Below, piece after piece: positions 32,425 to 43,745 of a stretch of DNA of 64,000 nucleotides. Under the pieces are notes generated by a model that was not told the origin of the DNA, made no database searches, and saw only the letters and a program-made list of their open reading frames with translations. This DNA comes from Turnera subulata (taxonomy: Eukaryota > Streptophyta > Magnoliopsida > Malpighiales > Passifloraceae): contig JAKUCV010003137.1 in NCBI GenBank assembly GCA_028386065.3, positions 2,035-66,034 on the forward strand, in the 5' to 3' direction. The translations under genes and the position numbers were made by a program. Position 1 is the first letter of the stretch. Each line of letters starts with the position of its first letter.

Positions 32425-33367
32425 TATCATCATATTATCCTGCTGAATCTCTTGGGCATACTGCAAATACCAAGGAAAGTTATCCGTTTCAAAAGTTTGG
32501 GGTTAGGAGCTTTGTGGGATCATGCAATGGATTAGTTTGTCTGGAACTTAATCACTCTAAGCCGGTAGTACATAATAGTCGTGCTAAGCCAGAGATAGTT
32601 GTCTGGAATCCTTTCACCGGTTTATACAGGAAATTGCCAGATCGGTTTGATTGGAGTTATGCTCATGGTTTCGGGTACGATTCGACTTCGGATGATTACA
32701 AGATTTTTATAGCAACATCCCCTAATTATGGTGATGGAGTTAGAGTCAATATTTTCTCCCTGAAAGCGGATTTCTGGAAAGAGGTGGAAAATCCTGCGAG
32801 AGAGTCGCCACAAACTGAAGCAATGGGTCTCTTCTTGAATGGAGCACTTCATTGGGTATCCAGGCACGGGGAAGATGGTTCAACAAAAATCATAGCTTTC
32901 GATCTGGACAAGGAGAAGTTTTATGATGTTCCCCCACCGCCATTAAGTCGTCATTATGGTTATGGATACTATAGCGTGGGAGTTGTTGGGGAATATCTCT
33001 GTGTCAGCTTTTATCAGGGTACAGTAAATATTGTCTGGGTAATGAAGGAATAATGCAATGAGGCGTCGTGGTTCACTTTGTTTCATATTCTCTTAATGGA
33101 ATTAACGAGGGAACCTATGTCTCCAACTCCATACCAATATCTGGCAAAGATGGTGGATACATAGGGCTTCAATATTCCATGGGATGTATTGATGTACTAG
33201 AGTGGATTAATGATAATCCAGATGAAGAAAGTGATGAAGCTGTAGAAGAACATTCCAAGAAGAAAGTGATCAAACTCTTCATACACAATTGCGGGAGGGC
33301 CATACCTTACACTGAAGCTCTAACCTCTCCCTATGCTTCTACAGGCATTGATAATAGGAATTTTTGA

Positions 33368-34211
33368 ACTTCCATCGCATAAAAAGGCCTGCTTATGTAA
33401 CTAGACAAAAGATATGTGTTCATGTTTTCAGTTTAGCTTCTAATTTAAATTCCCTTGTCTTTTGACTAACCGTAAAGTTTGTTTCCTAACGAACATATGT
33501 CTTGCGCTGTTCACAGTTTACAACCTCTACACCCTATGGGAGTATCTGCAAATCGGGTTGTCAAGCTGAGCATGTTGGAATAAACCATCGAATGATGCGA
33601 ATTAACGCAGTGAGTGCATGGTTATTTGGAGCCATAAGTGTGGTCTTAAAGGTCCTGGAAATATCAGAAACAGTGATTTAAGTCAAACTGAAAGATAGTT
33701 CCAACGACGAGGAGGATGCCAGGATGTTCACCTTCAATGCCTCTCCCATTTTCGTGCCTCGATCCAGCAACACTTCTGCTGCTACAACTCACAACACTGG
33801 CAATAAACTTGGTAGCACGGCAGCCATCATCATCCGTCGCACGGTCCTGGGTTTGACGTGCTATTGTGCTGCGTGTGGCTGGTGATGTGCTGCTGGCCTA
33901 CTTGCAAAGGAGAAATACGGGCATCCCTCTCCCCACATTAGCCTTCGTGCATTTGTGCAAAAGGGCTTCTTGATCTGATGATGAAGCAACCCTTCTGGGT
34001 TCCAAACAACCTTTTCACATCTTGTTGCCCTTATTGTTGTAAGAAATTCGAATCAACAATGTCTTCATTTTCGAAGCAGAACTGGAACATAGCTTCTCCC
34101 TTTCGTAGTAAAAATGAGGCAGAGCTGAATCAACAAGTTGTGATATAATGTTATTAATCATGATAAATTATTAGTAATTAATCAGTACTATATGTGTAAC
34201 AAATATCATGC
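33368..34211. other. Type A downstream flank and an unplaced, GC-richer segment
   Basis: Bases 33368-33490 are type A downstream flank ('cttatgtaactagacaaaag', 'gaccataaagtttg'-like). From ~33500 to ~34150 the sequence is less AT-rich and matches nothing else here. On the + strand, from 33563 one frame is open except for a single TAA at ~33680 (RMMRINAVSAWLFGAISVVL, then MFTFNASPIFVPRSSNTSAA) until ~33882. I do not recognise the peptide; it could be a captured exon. Confidence 0.45.
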
Positions 34212-34221
34212 AATTTTTTAG

Positions 34222-35401
34222 GGGTTAATGGTATAAATAGTACCCCGAGTTGTTTAAATTCGTCAATTGTGTACCCCGACTTTTTTTTTCGTCAATTATG
34301 TACCCGTACTTTGTGAGTTTGCGTCAATTGTATACCTCGGGCAGCCTTTGATGACGTGGCGTGCTGCCCATTAATGGTGGATAGCAATTTAGTCCCTAAG
34401 TTTTTAAATTAATCATATAAGTCCTTTATTAGTATATAATTTAGTCCATATATTTTTTATTATTTAGAGTTAATCTTTACTATATGTAATTATTATTTAC
34501 ATAATATTTGATTCCTAAATTATTTTTAGTGTATAATAATATTTTTATTAAAGTAATAAGCATATAATTATTTTTTTACAATAAGTTTTGTAATGCACAA
34601 CTAGTTATATTTATAAATTAATGTGTATATTTTACCTAGTCATAAGAATCATTCAATTAAATTAACTAATTGTAATAATTTATCAAATAAATTTTAATTG
34701 AATGATTCAATACATAAAAGACATGTTTTACTTTATTTATTTTAACAATATAAGAATTTAAATTCAGAAAATAATATAAAAGGAGACCCACTTACCATGT
34801 ATCATAATAATATGACTTTTGAAGAATGAATTCATGGCCAACAATTAGGAGCACTTACAAAGTTAAGAGATATTTTAAGCAAAAAAAATAATAAATGTCA
34901 ACTATTAAATTGTATATGAAAATTATTAAATTTGATGTAACTAACTATATATAATAAATTATTATTATTATTATAGGAGACCATTTTATAAGAGTATTGA
35001 ATTTTTTAATTTCTTTTGTAATTAATTATAATTTAGTAATATAAGTAATTTAATTATATGTAAAAAATACAATATTAAATATTTCACAAGTAATAATTAT
35101 ATATAACACTAAAAATTTACATTATAGTATTATCGTTCTAAAGAAGGATTTGAATGAGTATAAATAAAGTTTTAGGACTTAATTGTATAAATTCTAGTGG
35201 ACCTACATGATTAAATTCGAAATCTAAGGAGCAAACTAACACAACTTATTTGCGGGCAGCATGCCACATCATCAAAATGCTGCCCAGGGTACACAATTGA
35301 CCAAATTTTAAAAGTGCAGGTATATAATTGACGGAAAAAAAAGTAGGGGTATACAATTGACGAATTTAAACAACTCGGGGTACCATTTATACCATTAACC
35401 C
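34222..35401. mobile_element. Mutator-like long-TIR element (non-autonomous), 1180 bp
   Basis: Inverted arms of ~150-170 bp: left end gggttaatggtataaatag, right end its complement ending ccattaaccc. Both arms share 'cgagttgtttaaattcgtc' and 'gggcagc'. Flanked by a perfect 10-bp duplication aattttttag (34212-34221, 35402-35411). The interior is AT-rich with no recognisable transposase. Confidence 0.9.
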
Positions 35402-35599
35402 AATTTTTTAGCATATGGAATGGATCTGTATCTGAGGCCTTCCAAGAATCTAGAGGTTTAAGAATGATCTGTATCCAAATCCTGCCTCCCTTCCACCAAA
35501 CCATCAAGAGGAAGTGTTAAGTAGGTCCTGAGGAATCCAAAACCCCACGGGAGAAAGAATTCTAATTACCAACGACGCGTCTCGCTTAAAAATTTCCCA

Positions 35600-35633
35600 T
35601 ATATATATATATATATCTATATATATATATATG
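35600..35633. repeat. (AT)n microsatellite in F-box 5' flank
   Basis: TA dinucleotide run with one TC interruption, directly before the conserved 'gcaaattataagctc' block. The same tract sits at 47811-47831 and 37899-37910 in front of other copies, so it belongs to the duplicated unit. Confidence 0.9.
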
Positions 35634-35689
35634 CAAATTATAAGCTCTCTCTTTGCAAAGAAAGACATCAGAGTAGGGCATGTCTATCC

Positions 35690-37010
35690 ATGGCTACTAG
35701 CGGAAATCTGTCCTCGTCGCCGTCAGGCTCATCATCAAACAAAGGAAAGAGAGACGAGAGGAGGCTGCTTGTTGATGAAGCAACGACCAGTACTACCTCC
35801 ACCAATAATTTTCATCTACCTCCAGATATTTTGGAGGAGATACTGTCTCTGTTGCCCAACAAATCCATTCACCGATTCAGATCGGTCTCCAAGTCATGGT
35901 CCTCCTTGCTAGTCAGTGTAGACTTCCACTTTTTCAGATGCAAATCTACACCGCCGAAGAAGACGATCCTTGGCGTCCTAAGTTTGCTACCTAGTTACTC
36001 CCAAAATAATCGTTCTCATCGTTTTGTATTATCATCATTATATCCTGACGCTCTTGAGCATGCAGATACAAAGGAAAGTTATCCGTTTCAAAAGCTTTTG
36101 CACTGTCGCTTTGTGGGATCATGCAATGGATTAGTTTGTCTTGAACAGTATTACTATAATCACTCTAAGCCGGAGATAGTTGTCTGGAATCCTTTCACTG
36201 GTGTATACAGGAAATTGCCAGATCATATGTCCATGTTAGATCGGAGATATGCTCATGGTTTCGGGTACGATTCGGCTTCGGATGATTACAAGGTCTTTAT
36301 AGCTACGAGTCCTAATGATTACGGTGATGGAGTTAGAGTTCATATTTTCTCCCTGAAAGCACGAGGTCCCTGGAAAGAGGTGGAAAATTCTGCAAGAGAG
36401 TTGCAACATATAATTAGAGAGGAGAGAATGGGTCTCTTCTTGAATGGAGCACTTCATTGGCAATCCGAGAATGTGAAAGATGGTACAACAAAAATCACAG
36501 CTTTCGATTTGGCCAGGGAGAAGTTTTATGATGTCCCCCAGCCGCCTTCAACTCAAGATCAGCTTTCACCACTAAATTATGAAAACTATTGCATGGGAGT
36601 TGTCGGGGAAGAATATCTCTGTGTCAGTTTTATGGCAAAGTATCAGCCCAACAAATATTAATGTTTGGGTAATGAAGGAATACTGCAATGAGGCGTCGTG
36701 GGTTCACTTGATTTCATATACTCCTACTGGAATAAATAATGATACAACCTATGTGTCCAACTCCGTACCAATTATATCTTGCAAAGACGATGGTGGATAC
36801 ATATGGCTTCAATATTCCGCAGAATTTGTTGATGTACTAGAGTGGTTTGATAATAATCCTGATGAACGAAGTGATGAAGCTGAAGAACAATATTCGAAGA
36901 AGGAAGTGATCGGATTCTACAGACAAGTAAGCTTGTCATCCATACAGTACACAGAAGCTCTAACCTCTCCCTATGCTTCTTCAGGCATCCATCAATCAAG
37001 GAATTTTTGA
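35690..37010 (+). pseudogene. Type A F-box gene with a single frameshift
   Basis: Almost complete. ATG at 35690; Ser-rich start with KGKRDERRLLVDE; F-box LPPDILEEILSLLPNKSIHR, SVSKSWSSLL; then FVGSCNGLVCLE, VVWNPFTGVYRKLPD, GFGYDSASDDYKVFIAT, GLFLNGALHW, REKFYDVPQPP, GVVGEEYLCVSF. At ~36628-36632 the frame shifts by one base: the current frame reads MAKYQPNKY-stop (36661). The other frame continues NVWVMKEYCNEASWVHLISY to TSPYASSGIHQSRNF (37010). Everything else is in good order. It is either a very young pseudogene or a sequencing/assembly error; if it is an error, this would be a fourth intact gene of about 440 aa. Confidence 0.88.
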
Positions 37011-37139
37011 ACAAAAGAGATGTGTTCATGTTTTCAATTCTGTTTCTAGTTCGACTGACCATAAAGTTTGTTTCTCTTTGATCCTCTTCGATTTCCCTTT
37101 GAAGTTTTTTGGTTGTTTTTTGGAGACTGATATTATCAT

Positions 37140-37705
37140 TTGGATCATGTCTAAAGATGAAAATTATAGTTTTGGATATGATCCGGCTTCCGATGATTAC
37201 AAGGTCTTACAAGCAACATGAACTACTGAGGATGATTAATTACAAGGTCTTACAAGCTACACGTCCTATTTGGCTTTATATTTTCTCGCTGAAAACAGGT
37301 TCCTGGAAAAAGGTTGAAAATCCTAATGACACATACCTGAAACAGATCAAACCATGGCCATATGGTTTCTTCTTGAATGGAGCACTTTATATGTGCGACC
37401 TTGTTTTCAATTCTTAAAAAACCCGTAGCGGATCCCATCCCATTTAGGTCGCCCTGGGATGAAAATATCAACCACTCTTCCCTCCGAGATGTTGCCTTCT
37501 GTAGTTGTTTTCCCATCGACCGCCGCCACTGTTAATCGCCATATTCTGTTTAACCTAAACTAAAGTGAAGGCGCGTGAGGAACGTTCAATTTCGTATTTT
37601 TTGAACTAGTTTCATAGGGTAGACACTTGGTAGATGGATATATGTGCGACTTCATGCCACAATCTGTTAAAGATGGTGGATACATGGTATTTTAGCATAT
37701 AACAA
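37140..37705 (+). pseudogene. Type B F-box fragments, shredded
   Basis: Type B blocks in order but broken: YSFGYDPASDDYKVLQAT (37166-37220), a repeat of 'ttacaaggtcttacaagc' (37197, 37240), IFSLKTGSWKKVENPNDTYLK (37279-37340) and GFFLNGALYM (37365-37390). About 230 unrelated bases follow, and then 'atatgtgcgacttcatgcc' and KDGGYMVF (37639-37690). It lies between two type A loci, so the A/B alternation seen elsewhere is kept. Confidence 0.75.
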
Positions 37706-37969
37706 ATTGTAAATACCAACAGGGGCGGACCCAGGGGGCAAAGCAGGGAAACAGTTGATGGTAGAATTTCACAACCCAAGCCCTAGCTCAATGGTTTGGC
37801 TCCCCTTAATTCACACAAGACTTTCAAGGTTCGTTACTCAGCAACCGCATTTGAGCAATTAATTTTGCTTTAGTCCAGTCTCGCAAAAAAAAATCACCTA
37901 TATATATATATGCAAATTATAAGCTCTCTCCTTGCAAAAAACGACATCAGAGTAGGGCGCGCATATCCA
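37706..37969 (+). other. Short spacer and upstream flank of the next F-box copy
   Basis: No gene. 37720-37890 is unplaced (contains 'aggggcggacccaggggc', a phrase common at ends of plant transposons). 37899-37969 is the usual (AT)n plus 'gcaaattataagctctctcc' block. Confidence 0.4.
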
Positions 37970-40900
37970 ATGGCTGCCAGCGGAAATCTGTCGTCGTCGT
38001 CGGGCTCATCATCAAAGAAAGGAAAGAGAGACGAGAGGTGGCTGCTTGTTGATGGTGCAAAGACCAGTACTACTACCTCCCCCAATAATTGTGGTCTCCC
38101 TTCAGATATTGTGGAGGGGATACTGTCTCGGTTACCCAGCAAATCCATTCATCGATTGCCCGCGTATCATTATATTATCCTCCCCCTTCTCATGATTTTC
38201 TATCATCATATTATCCTCCTGACGCTCTTGAGCATACTGCAAATACGATGGAAAGTTATCCGTTTCGAAAGTTTTGGCTTAAGAGCTTTGTGGGATCATG
38301 CAATGGATTAGTTTGTCTGGAACTTAATCACTGTAAGCTGGAGATAGTTGTCTGGAATCCTTTCACGGGTTTATACAGGAAACTGTCAGATAGTATGACC
38401 TGGCATGAATGGAGATATGCTCATGGTTTCGGGTATGATTCAGCTTCGGATGATTACAAGGTCTTTATAGCTACATGCAATAATTATGGTGGAGTAAGAG
38501 TTGATATTTTCTCCCTGAAAGCAGGTACCTGGAAAGAGGTGGAAAATCCTGCAAGAGAGTTGCAACATCTAATTAGAAGAGACAGCATGGGTCTCTACTC
38601 CAATGGAGCACTTCAATGGGAATTCAAGAATGAGAAAGATGGTTTAACAAAGATCATAGCTTTTGATTTGGGCAAGGAGAAGTTTTATGATGTCCCCCTG
38701 CCGCTGTCAAGTCATCATCATCAGCTTTCCACACTTAATTATGGATATTATACATATACTAAAACAAGGAGCATCCGTGTGAAGTGATATGACCGTTTTG
38801 CCTTTAAAAATTTTTATTATGACAAAATTATCCTTTTCCTTATATTTAAATCTATTCATTAGGTAACATACTAAAACACTGTGAAAGCTGATTAATTTCT
38901 CCTTTTTATCCATAATTTCTTCAAATATTGCTACAATAATGTCTCCCACACGGCCACGCTTAATTTGGAACGAAAGTTATTTTTGTAAAGTTGAATTTAA
39001 TAATTAAATAATTTTGGATGACACGTTTTTAACTCTGGGATCGCCAAATCAACACACTTTACTCACTTTTAAATTTCCTCTTTCCTTCTCTCCACGTATC
39101 AGACACGGTTTTTATTCTCCTCTCACTTGGTTTTGTTCTTCACCGCTCCCTCTACATCTTTGTAATTGTCTGAAAGCACAACAACGAACTTTCCACAACA
39201 GGCTTTTCTATATGTTTTCAGTTGTTTTTTTTTTTTTTTACCAAGGCAACACGAGCTTGAATTATTGGAATTTGAGGGGGATAGTCATCTTTGGAAGGAA
39301 AGGAAAGGGCAAGAAGTTGCATAAAAATCTTCTACAATTGTCTTTACATGCCACCCAGAGCAACGGCAAGACCTCACCTTCTTCTCTTTTGCTGATATTT
39401 CTTCTTTGTTGTTGCTTGCATGCATCGTTTTGTTCAAATCCATGGTTGTGTTGTTCTTTAATTTGAATTTTGTTTCTTCAAATCCAGATTTTCCTGTCAG
39501 TGGTCTTATAATTGCATGCATCAATTTTTTTCCCTTGCTGATATGTTTAGAACATATCTTCTGAGCTAAGGATTCAACTGGACTGTTGGCTCATTGAAAC
39601 AAATTGAAAGTGAAAAGTGTTAAATGGTTATGCAATTTACTAAATAGCAGGATTTCACCACCTTAGACAATCTGCGAAATCAATATGCTAAATCACGACA
39701 TTGATTCATCAATATCGTTTCTTTGATGTCGTGTTTGTTCCTTTTCAGAACATAATTGGGCAGCAACAGAGAAGGTGTTGAAAAATGGTGGTGAAGGGGC
39801 ACTAAATTCTTCAAACCCATGTTCAAGTATGACTGCTAATGGCCTGCTGAGATTGCCTGTACCCTTTCTTTCATTTTGGATGCCTGTCAGAAACTTTTAG
39901 GAGCCTGTTCAGTACAGATATTAACTCCTGATCCATTCACTATTCCCTGCATGCTTTGCTTTCACGCAGGTCATGCTACCTTCTTCAGGAGTATGAGCCG
40001 TCTTGATCAAACACATACTGAGCTACAGGAAATTAAAAATTTTTATGTTTCTTTGCTGCTTATTTGAATGATGGTGAAAGCAGCGTGGCAAAGAAAGATT
40101 GCTTTTGTTCCTACGTCTACTACGGCTGGTACAAGTCTTTGTCATCAGGTAGCTTGATATCAATTATTGTGAAGACGTTCAGCATTGTATTTATTGATTG
40201 AGCAAAAATGTTTAACACTAACAAATTCAACACAAAAGGCATTAGTGTAATATTCTTTAACGGTTTATTTCTTTACAAATTCAAAAATATATAATTAGTA
40301 GAATGCCAAACGCAAATCTAGCCAGATTTCCAGAATTAGCACAAAATTCATGTATGCGTGGCCATGTATTCTCTGACTTAAGAGGTTTCCAATAGCATTT
40401 GAAGGAATGCTTTATATTCCATGGGAAAAATAAGATCACCTGGAATACTAGAACATACGAAATGATTAGAGCAATGCAATACATGAAGCTTATTTGTGGC
40501 AGTTTAGCATTAAAATGTTTGTTTGAGCCTAATTAGGACTATTTATTGCATCGTCAATTACTTCACTTCATTTAGATTCTGTTTTCTTGACTTTAGTAAA
40601 GACAATCCCTAATGAAAATCCTTATACATGATAAGTTCTTAAGTCGTACTTTAGCTATGTATTTGATAGGTAATTGGTTCAGCTTTTGGCCACAAAAGAT
40701 GCGCCTATTCCGTTGCGCCAACTACAGGACCGATAATTGGTTTTCTATATAGATGAACACACACTTATCGCTCTGATAGAAGCTCAGGTAACAGACTTAT
40801 TTTCAGAAGTTCTTGCAATGCCGATTGAGAATACCATCCATTGGTGTGTTAATTAGAGTAAATCTTAGGATGTCTCCCCTTGGCTTCCATCTTTTTGTCA

Positions 40901-41958
40901 AATAGATGCTCAATTGCACCAATGTCTTGGCTGTTTTTTTTTTTTTGTGAACCATACATATAGAACCTCTCCAGCCCAGTTGATTTTGTTTTCTCATGGT
41001 TTGTTGGATGCTAAATATAAAGATGTAGCTTTGTCCAATTTTTCGTGTCTGTCTGTGGTCTTATAATTGCATGCATCAATTTTCTTTTCCTTGCTAATAT
41101 ATCTGGCAGTGCTCATTTTACTCATAAGTAAAATGAGTCCATCAATTGACTTCTTTTCCTCTTTGTTGCTGTTCTTGATTGAAGTTCCTTATGTTCTCAG
41201 CTCAAGTTATCGTCTCTGGTGTTATAGTGTATGAATTGGTTGGATTTTACTAGATCCGCAGCCAAATTCTTTTGGTACATGTTCTTCACATTATGTACTA
41301 CACATTTAATGGCTTGATGGTTATGGCTGCAACACCAAACTAATAAATTACAGCCTTGGTTTCCTCTGCATTATATTTGCTTTGGATTTTTTTTTTCAGG
41401 ATTGACTATTCCACGGCCTGTAAGTTTTTTTCTACTGCAGTTTTTTTTTCAATTATCTCATTCCTTTCAGTAATGTCAGTTTCCAGTTCTCTCAATCCCG
41501 CAGCAACGCGCGGGTAACTACCTAGTAAATACTATAGCGTGGGAGTTGTTGCTGGGGAATATCTCTGCGTCTGTTTCCGTACAGCCGAGTATGGTCATCA
41601 GGGTCCAGCAAATATATATATTGTTTGGGTAATGAAGGAGTACTGCAATGAGGCGTCGTGGGTTCACTTTGTTTCATATAGTCCTCATGGAATTGATGAT
41701 GTTACCTATGTGCCCAACTCCATACCAAGATCTGCCAAAGATAGTGGATACATAATGCTACAATATTCCAGCGGATGTATTGATGTACTAAAGTGGATTA
41801 ATAATAGTCCTGATGAAGGAAGTGATGAAGCGGTAGAAAAATATTCCAATAAGATTAAATTCTACAAAAGATATGAAAGCTTGACGGCCATACCATACAC
41901 AGAAGCTCTTACCTCTCCCTATGCTTCTACAGGCGTCCATCGATCAGGCAATCGTTGA
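37970..41958 (+). pseudogene. Type A F-box gene split by a Helitron, with an earlier deletion in the F-box
   Basis: ATG at 37970, KGKRDERWLLVDGAKTS, LPSDIVEGILSRLPSKSIHR. Immediately after (38157) about 120 bp encoding the rest of the F-box and following residues are deleted. This shifts the frame; the following part is read from 38160 (YYPPDALEHTANTMESYP, FVGSCNGLVCLE, GFGYDSASDDYKVFIAT, GSWKEVEN-type TWKEVENPARELQHL, IIAFDLGKEKFYDVPLP) to 38750. The Helitron 38751-41525 follows. The rest resumes at 41526 (YYSVGVVAGEYLCVCF, VWVMKEYCNEASWVHFVSY, TEALTSPYASTGVHRS) and ends at 41958. Joining 38750 to 41526 restores the codon phase. Confidence 0.9.
38751..41525 (+). mobile_element. Non-autonomous Helitron, about 2.8 kb
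   Basis: The 3' terminus has the hairpin cccgcagcaacgcgcggg (41497-41514), spacer, CTAG (41522-41525) and host T. The 5' border 'tacatatactaaaacaagg' after A38750 is set by the resuming F-box frame and by A|T insertion; the first bases are TA rather than the usual TC. No target duplication, as expected. The interior shows no Rep/helicase; an open frame at 39014-39466 (150 codons) is not recognised. It contains a ~50-bp duplicate: 'gtggtcttataattgcatgc' at ~39503 and ~41057. Confidence 0.8.
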
Positions 41959-42169
41959 GCATCCATCGTTAACAAATGCCTGCTTGCTTACGTAACTAGA
42001 CAAAAGAGAAATCATGTTCATGTTTTCAGTTTTGCTTATATACTTTGCCATTAATTTCCTGTCTGTTGACTGACCATAAAGTTCCTTTCTCTAAGTCTTG
42101 TAAAAAATAAGTTTGTTTCAATAAAATCGTCTCGGATTGGTAGAAACTAGAATATAGCAGCCATGAGGC
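41959..42169 (+). repeat. Type A downstream flank
   Basis: 'cttacgtaactagacaaaag', 'gactgaccataaagttcc', 'cggattggtagaaactag', 'agcagccatgaggc': the same series as at 33390-33480 and 1-40. It is cut by the LINE tail at 42170. Confidence 0.7.
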
Positions 42170-42660
42170 TTTTTTTTTTTTAATATAAGGATGATTTTAT
42201 TGAGAAAAAAGGGGGTTACAGAACAGAATATACAAACAGGGGAAGCAGCCAAAAACACCATTAAACTTTTAAATACAATGGAGAAAAGAACAGGGAACTA
42301 AGCTAGGTGAAAGACTACATTTACAACCTAATTAAGCGAATGAAGGTTGTCTAGCTTTAATCCAAGTGACGACTTGGAGCAGGATCACGTCAAATAAGCG
42401 TTCCCAGTTCACCTGCTTATTACAAAAAACTAAGTTATTACGTGCTAACCAGATTGACCATAGAGTAGCAAAGAGAATTGACAGCCGTGAGGATTTCGCC
42501 GAGTTACGACCAGTAAGGAGATACCATTGCGATAGGAGGGAGGTAAAATCATTCGGCACACACCAATTTGTTCCCCACCAGTTACAGATTTTGTTCCGCA
42601 GAAGCTTTGTGCCTTTTCAGAATGCTTTTCAGGGAGGTGTTGCTTACCAATAGAACTCAC
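42170..42660 (-). mobile_element. Short LINE 3' end (5'-truncated)
   Basis: The T-rich run at 42170-42181 on + is the poly(A) of an element on the - strand. Coding remnants on -: 'ESILRN'-like broken start, then RMILPPSYRNGISLLV and, in another frame, LSILFATLWSIWLARNNLVF, QVNWERLFDVIL, VVTWIKARQPSFA at 42332. This is the C-terminal tail downstream of zf-RVT. Confidence 0.75.
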
Positions 42661-42924
42661 TTACCGGCTGTGTGAGGCATTATAATGTTTTATCTGGTAC
42701 AATTAACATAGCCTAGGCCATGTCAGCATGGAATGGTAAACAGCAAACATTTCTGGAAAAAAAGGACAATGTGCTTTTTGGAGGACTAATGCCGTGGCAC
42801 AAGCTATAAGATGACAATGTGCTTTTTGCGTATTGTAAGATGATTAATATATATAAGCAAACAGCCTGTATGTATTCATCAATAAGGGAGGAGAAAATGT
42901 CATAGCATCTGTTCTAAAAGAAAG
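42661..42924. repeat. Intergenic F-box flank between two LINE pieces
   Basis: No gene. 42840-42920 is the 'ataagcaaacagcctgtatg', 'gggaggagaaaatg' section that recurs at 5285, 12070 (reversed) and 49455. The first part (42661-42835) is unplaced and has 'gacaatgtgctttttg' twice (~42767 and ~42813). Confidence 0.6.
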
Positions 42925-43745
42925 TGTATTGCTATGATGGTTCTGAAAGCCAATCTAGTATTGCTATGATGGAGGGTGTGCTCAATCGCATTGGGGAAGG
43001 AAATAGAACTGGCTTCTGGAGGGATAACTGGACTGCGAACGAACTTTTAAAAACATATTTCCACATCTGTTTACATTATCTTTGTGCCAGGATTCTTGGG
43101 TTTCAGAATGTTGTCAAGGTACAAATTCTATGCCAAAGTGGTTTACTTTGTGGAGAAGACAATTGCGGGAGTGGGAATCCGGAACACGCTCAGTCTACGT
43201 CGGCTGAAGCGTCTAGTGTTCAATTGAGAATAGGCGAGACTGATCGGTGGTGGTGGATGGATGACAGGTCGGGAATGTTTTCAGTCAAGTCCAGAAGAAA
43301 CTACCTTTATAGGAAAACTTTTGTATGGATGTCTGTAAATCCTTTTAAGGTTGAATGCTGGCTATAGCTTGCTTTAAACAACGGCATTCCAACCAAAGAA
43401 ATCCTTTGGCACAGAGGTATCATAACTCTTGCTGAATCTGTCTGTGTGTTTTGCGGTGCCCGATTTCCTGGAGAATATGGTGCAAACTGTGCCACAGCTG
43501 GGGGATAGTGCATACCGGCTTCCTTGGACGACTTTCTACGCCAATGGAATTTCTTATCACCTTACAGTAGGTATATAGTAGCACTATGGTCTATGTGGTT
43601 AGAAAGGAACAAAAGGATCTTCAACAATTTGTGTTCAACAAGGTTTTCCATTCAGTGCATCCTTTGTGCTATCCGACGTAGAAGCCTTCAGGAATTGGAA
43701 AGGTCAAAATTGCGTTACAGCTTATTAGATAATCCAAGTTAATTT
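42925..43745 (+). pseudogene. LINE ORF2 C-terminal fragment
   Basis: IGEGNRTGFWRDNW (the G-G--I-FW-D-W block after RT), TDRWWWMDDRSGMFSVKS, NPFKVECWL, then with a stop and frame slips ALNNGIPTKEILWHRGI, SVCVFCGA (zf-RVT), and ALWSMWLERNKRIFN to a stop at 43742. It inserted into the intergenic flank, which resumes at ~43938 ('gtaagaatctgagtaacttt'). No poly(A) tail seen. Confidence 0.75.

Larger units (their letters stand above)
26724..33367 (+). pseudogene. Type A F-box gene split by a 5.3-kb LINE
   Basis: The 5' part (26724-27132) encodes the N-terminus and F-box: LPPQIVEEILCLLPNKSIHR, SLSMSWSSLL, then ILRFLKLL and GFGISSY. The 3' part (32425-33367) resumes at SSYYPAESLGHTANTKESYP and carries FVGSCNGLVCLE, VVWNPFTGLYRKLPD, GFGYDSTSDDYKIFIAT, GLFLNGALHW, GVVGEYLCVSF and VWVMKE. 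The target duplication tatcatcatatt proves both halves were one gene. It has decayed further: TAC changed to TAA at ~33051-33053 (MKEY to MKE-stop) and one base lost just after (tggttcac for tgggttcac). The remainder (33068-33367) is open to ALTSPYASTGIDNRNF. Its upstream region also has a long-TIR element. Confidence 0.92.

Noticed and set aside
37706..37760. Start of another DNA transposon ('ggggcggacccaggggc')
   Set aside because: Only one end is suggestive; no inverted partner or target duplication was found nearby.
39014..39466. 150-codon open frame inside the Helitron
   Set aside because: Phe/Leu/Ser-rich composition from T-rich DNA, no recognisable domain, no paralog in the window; chance cannot be excluded.
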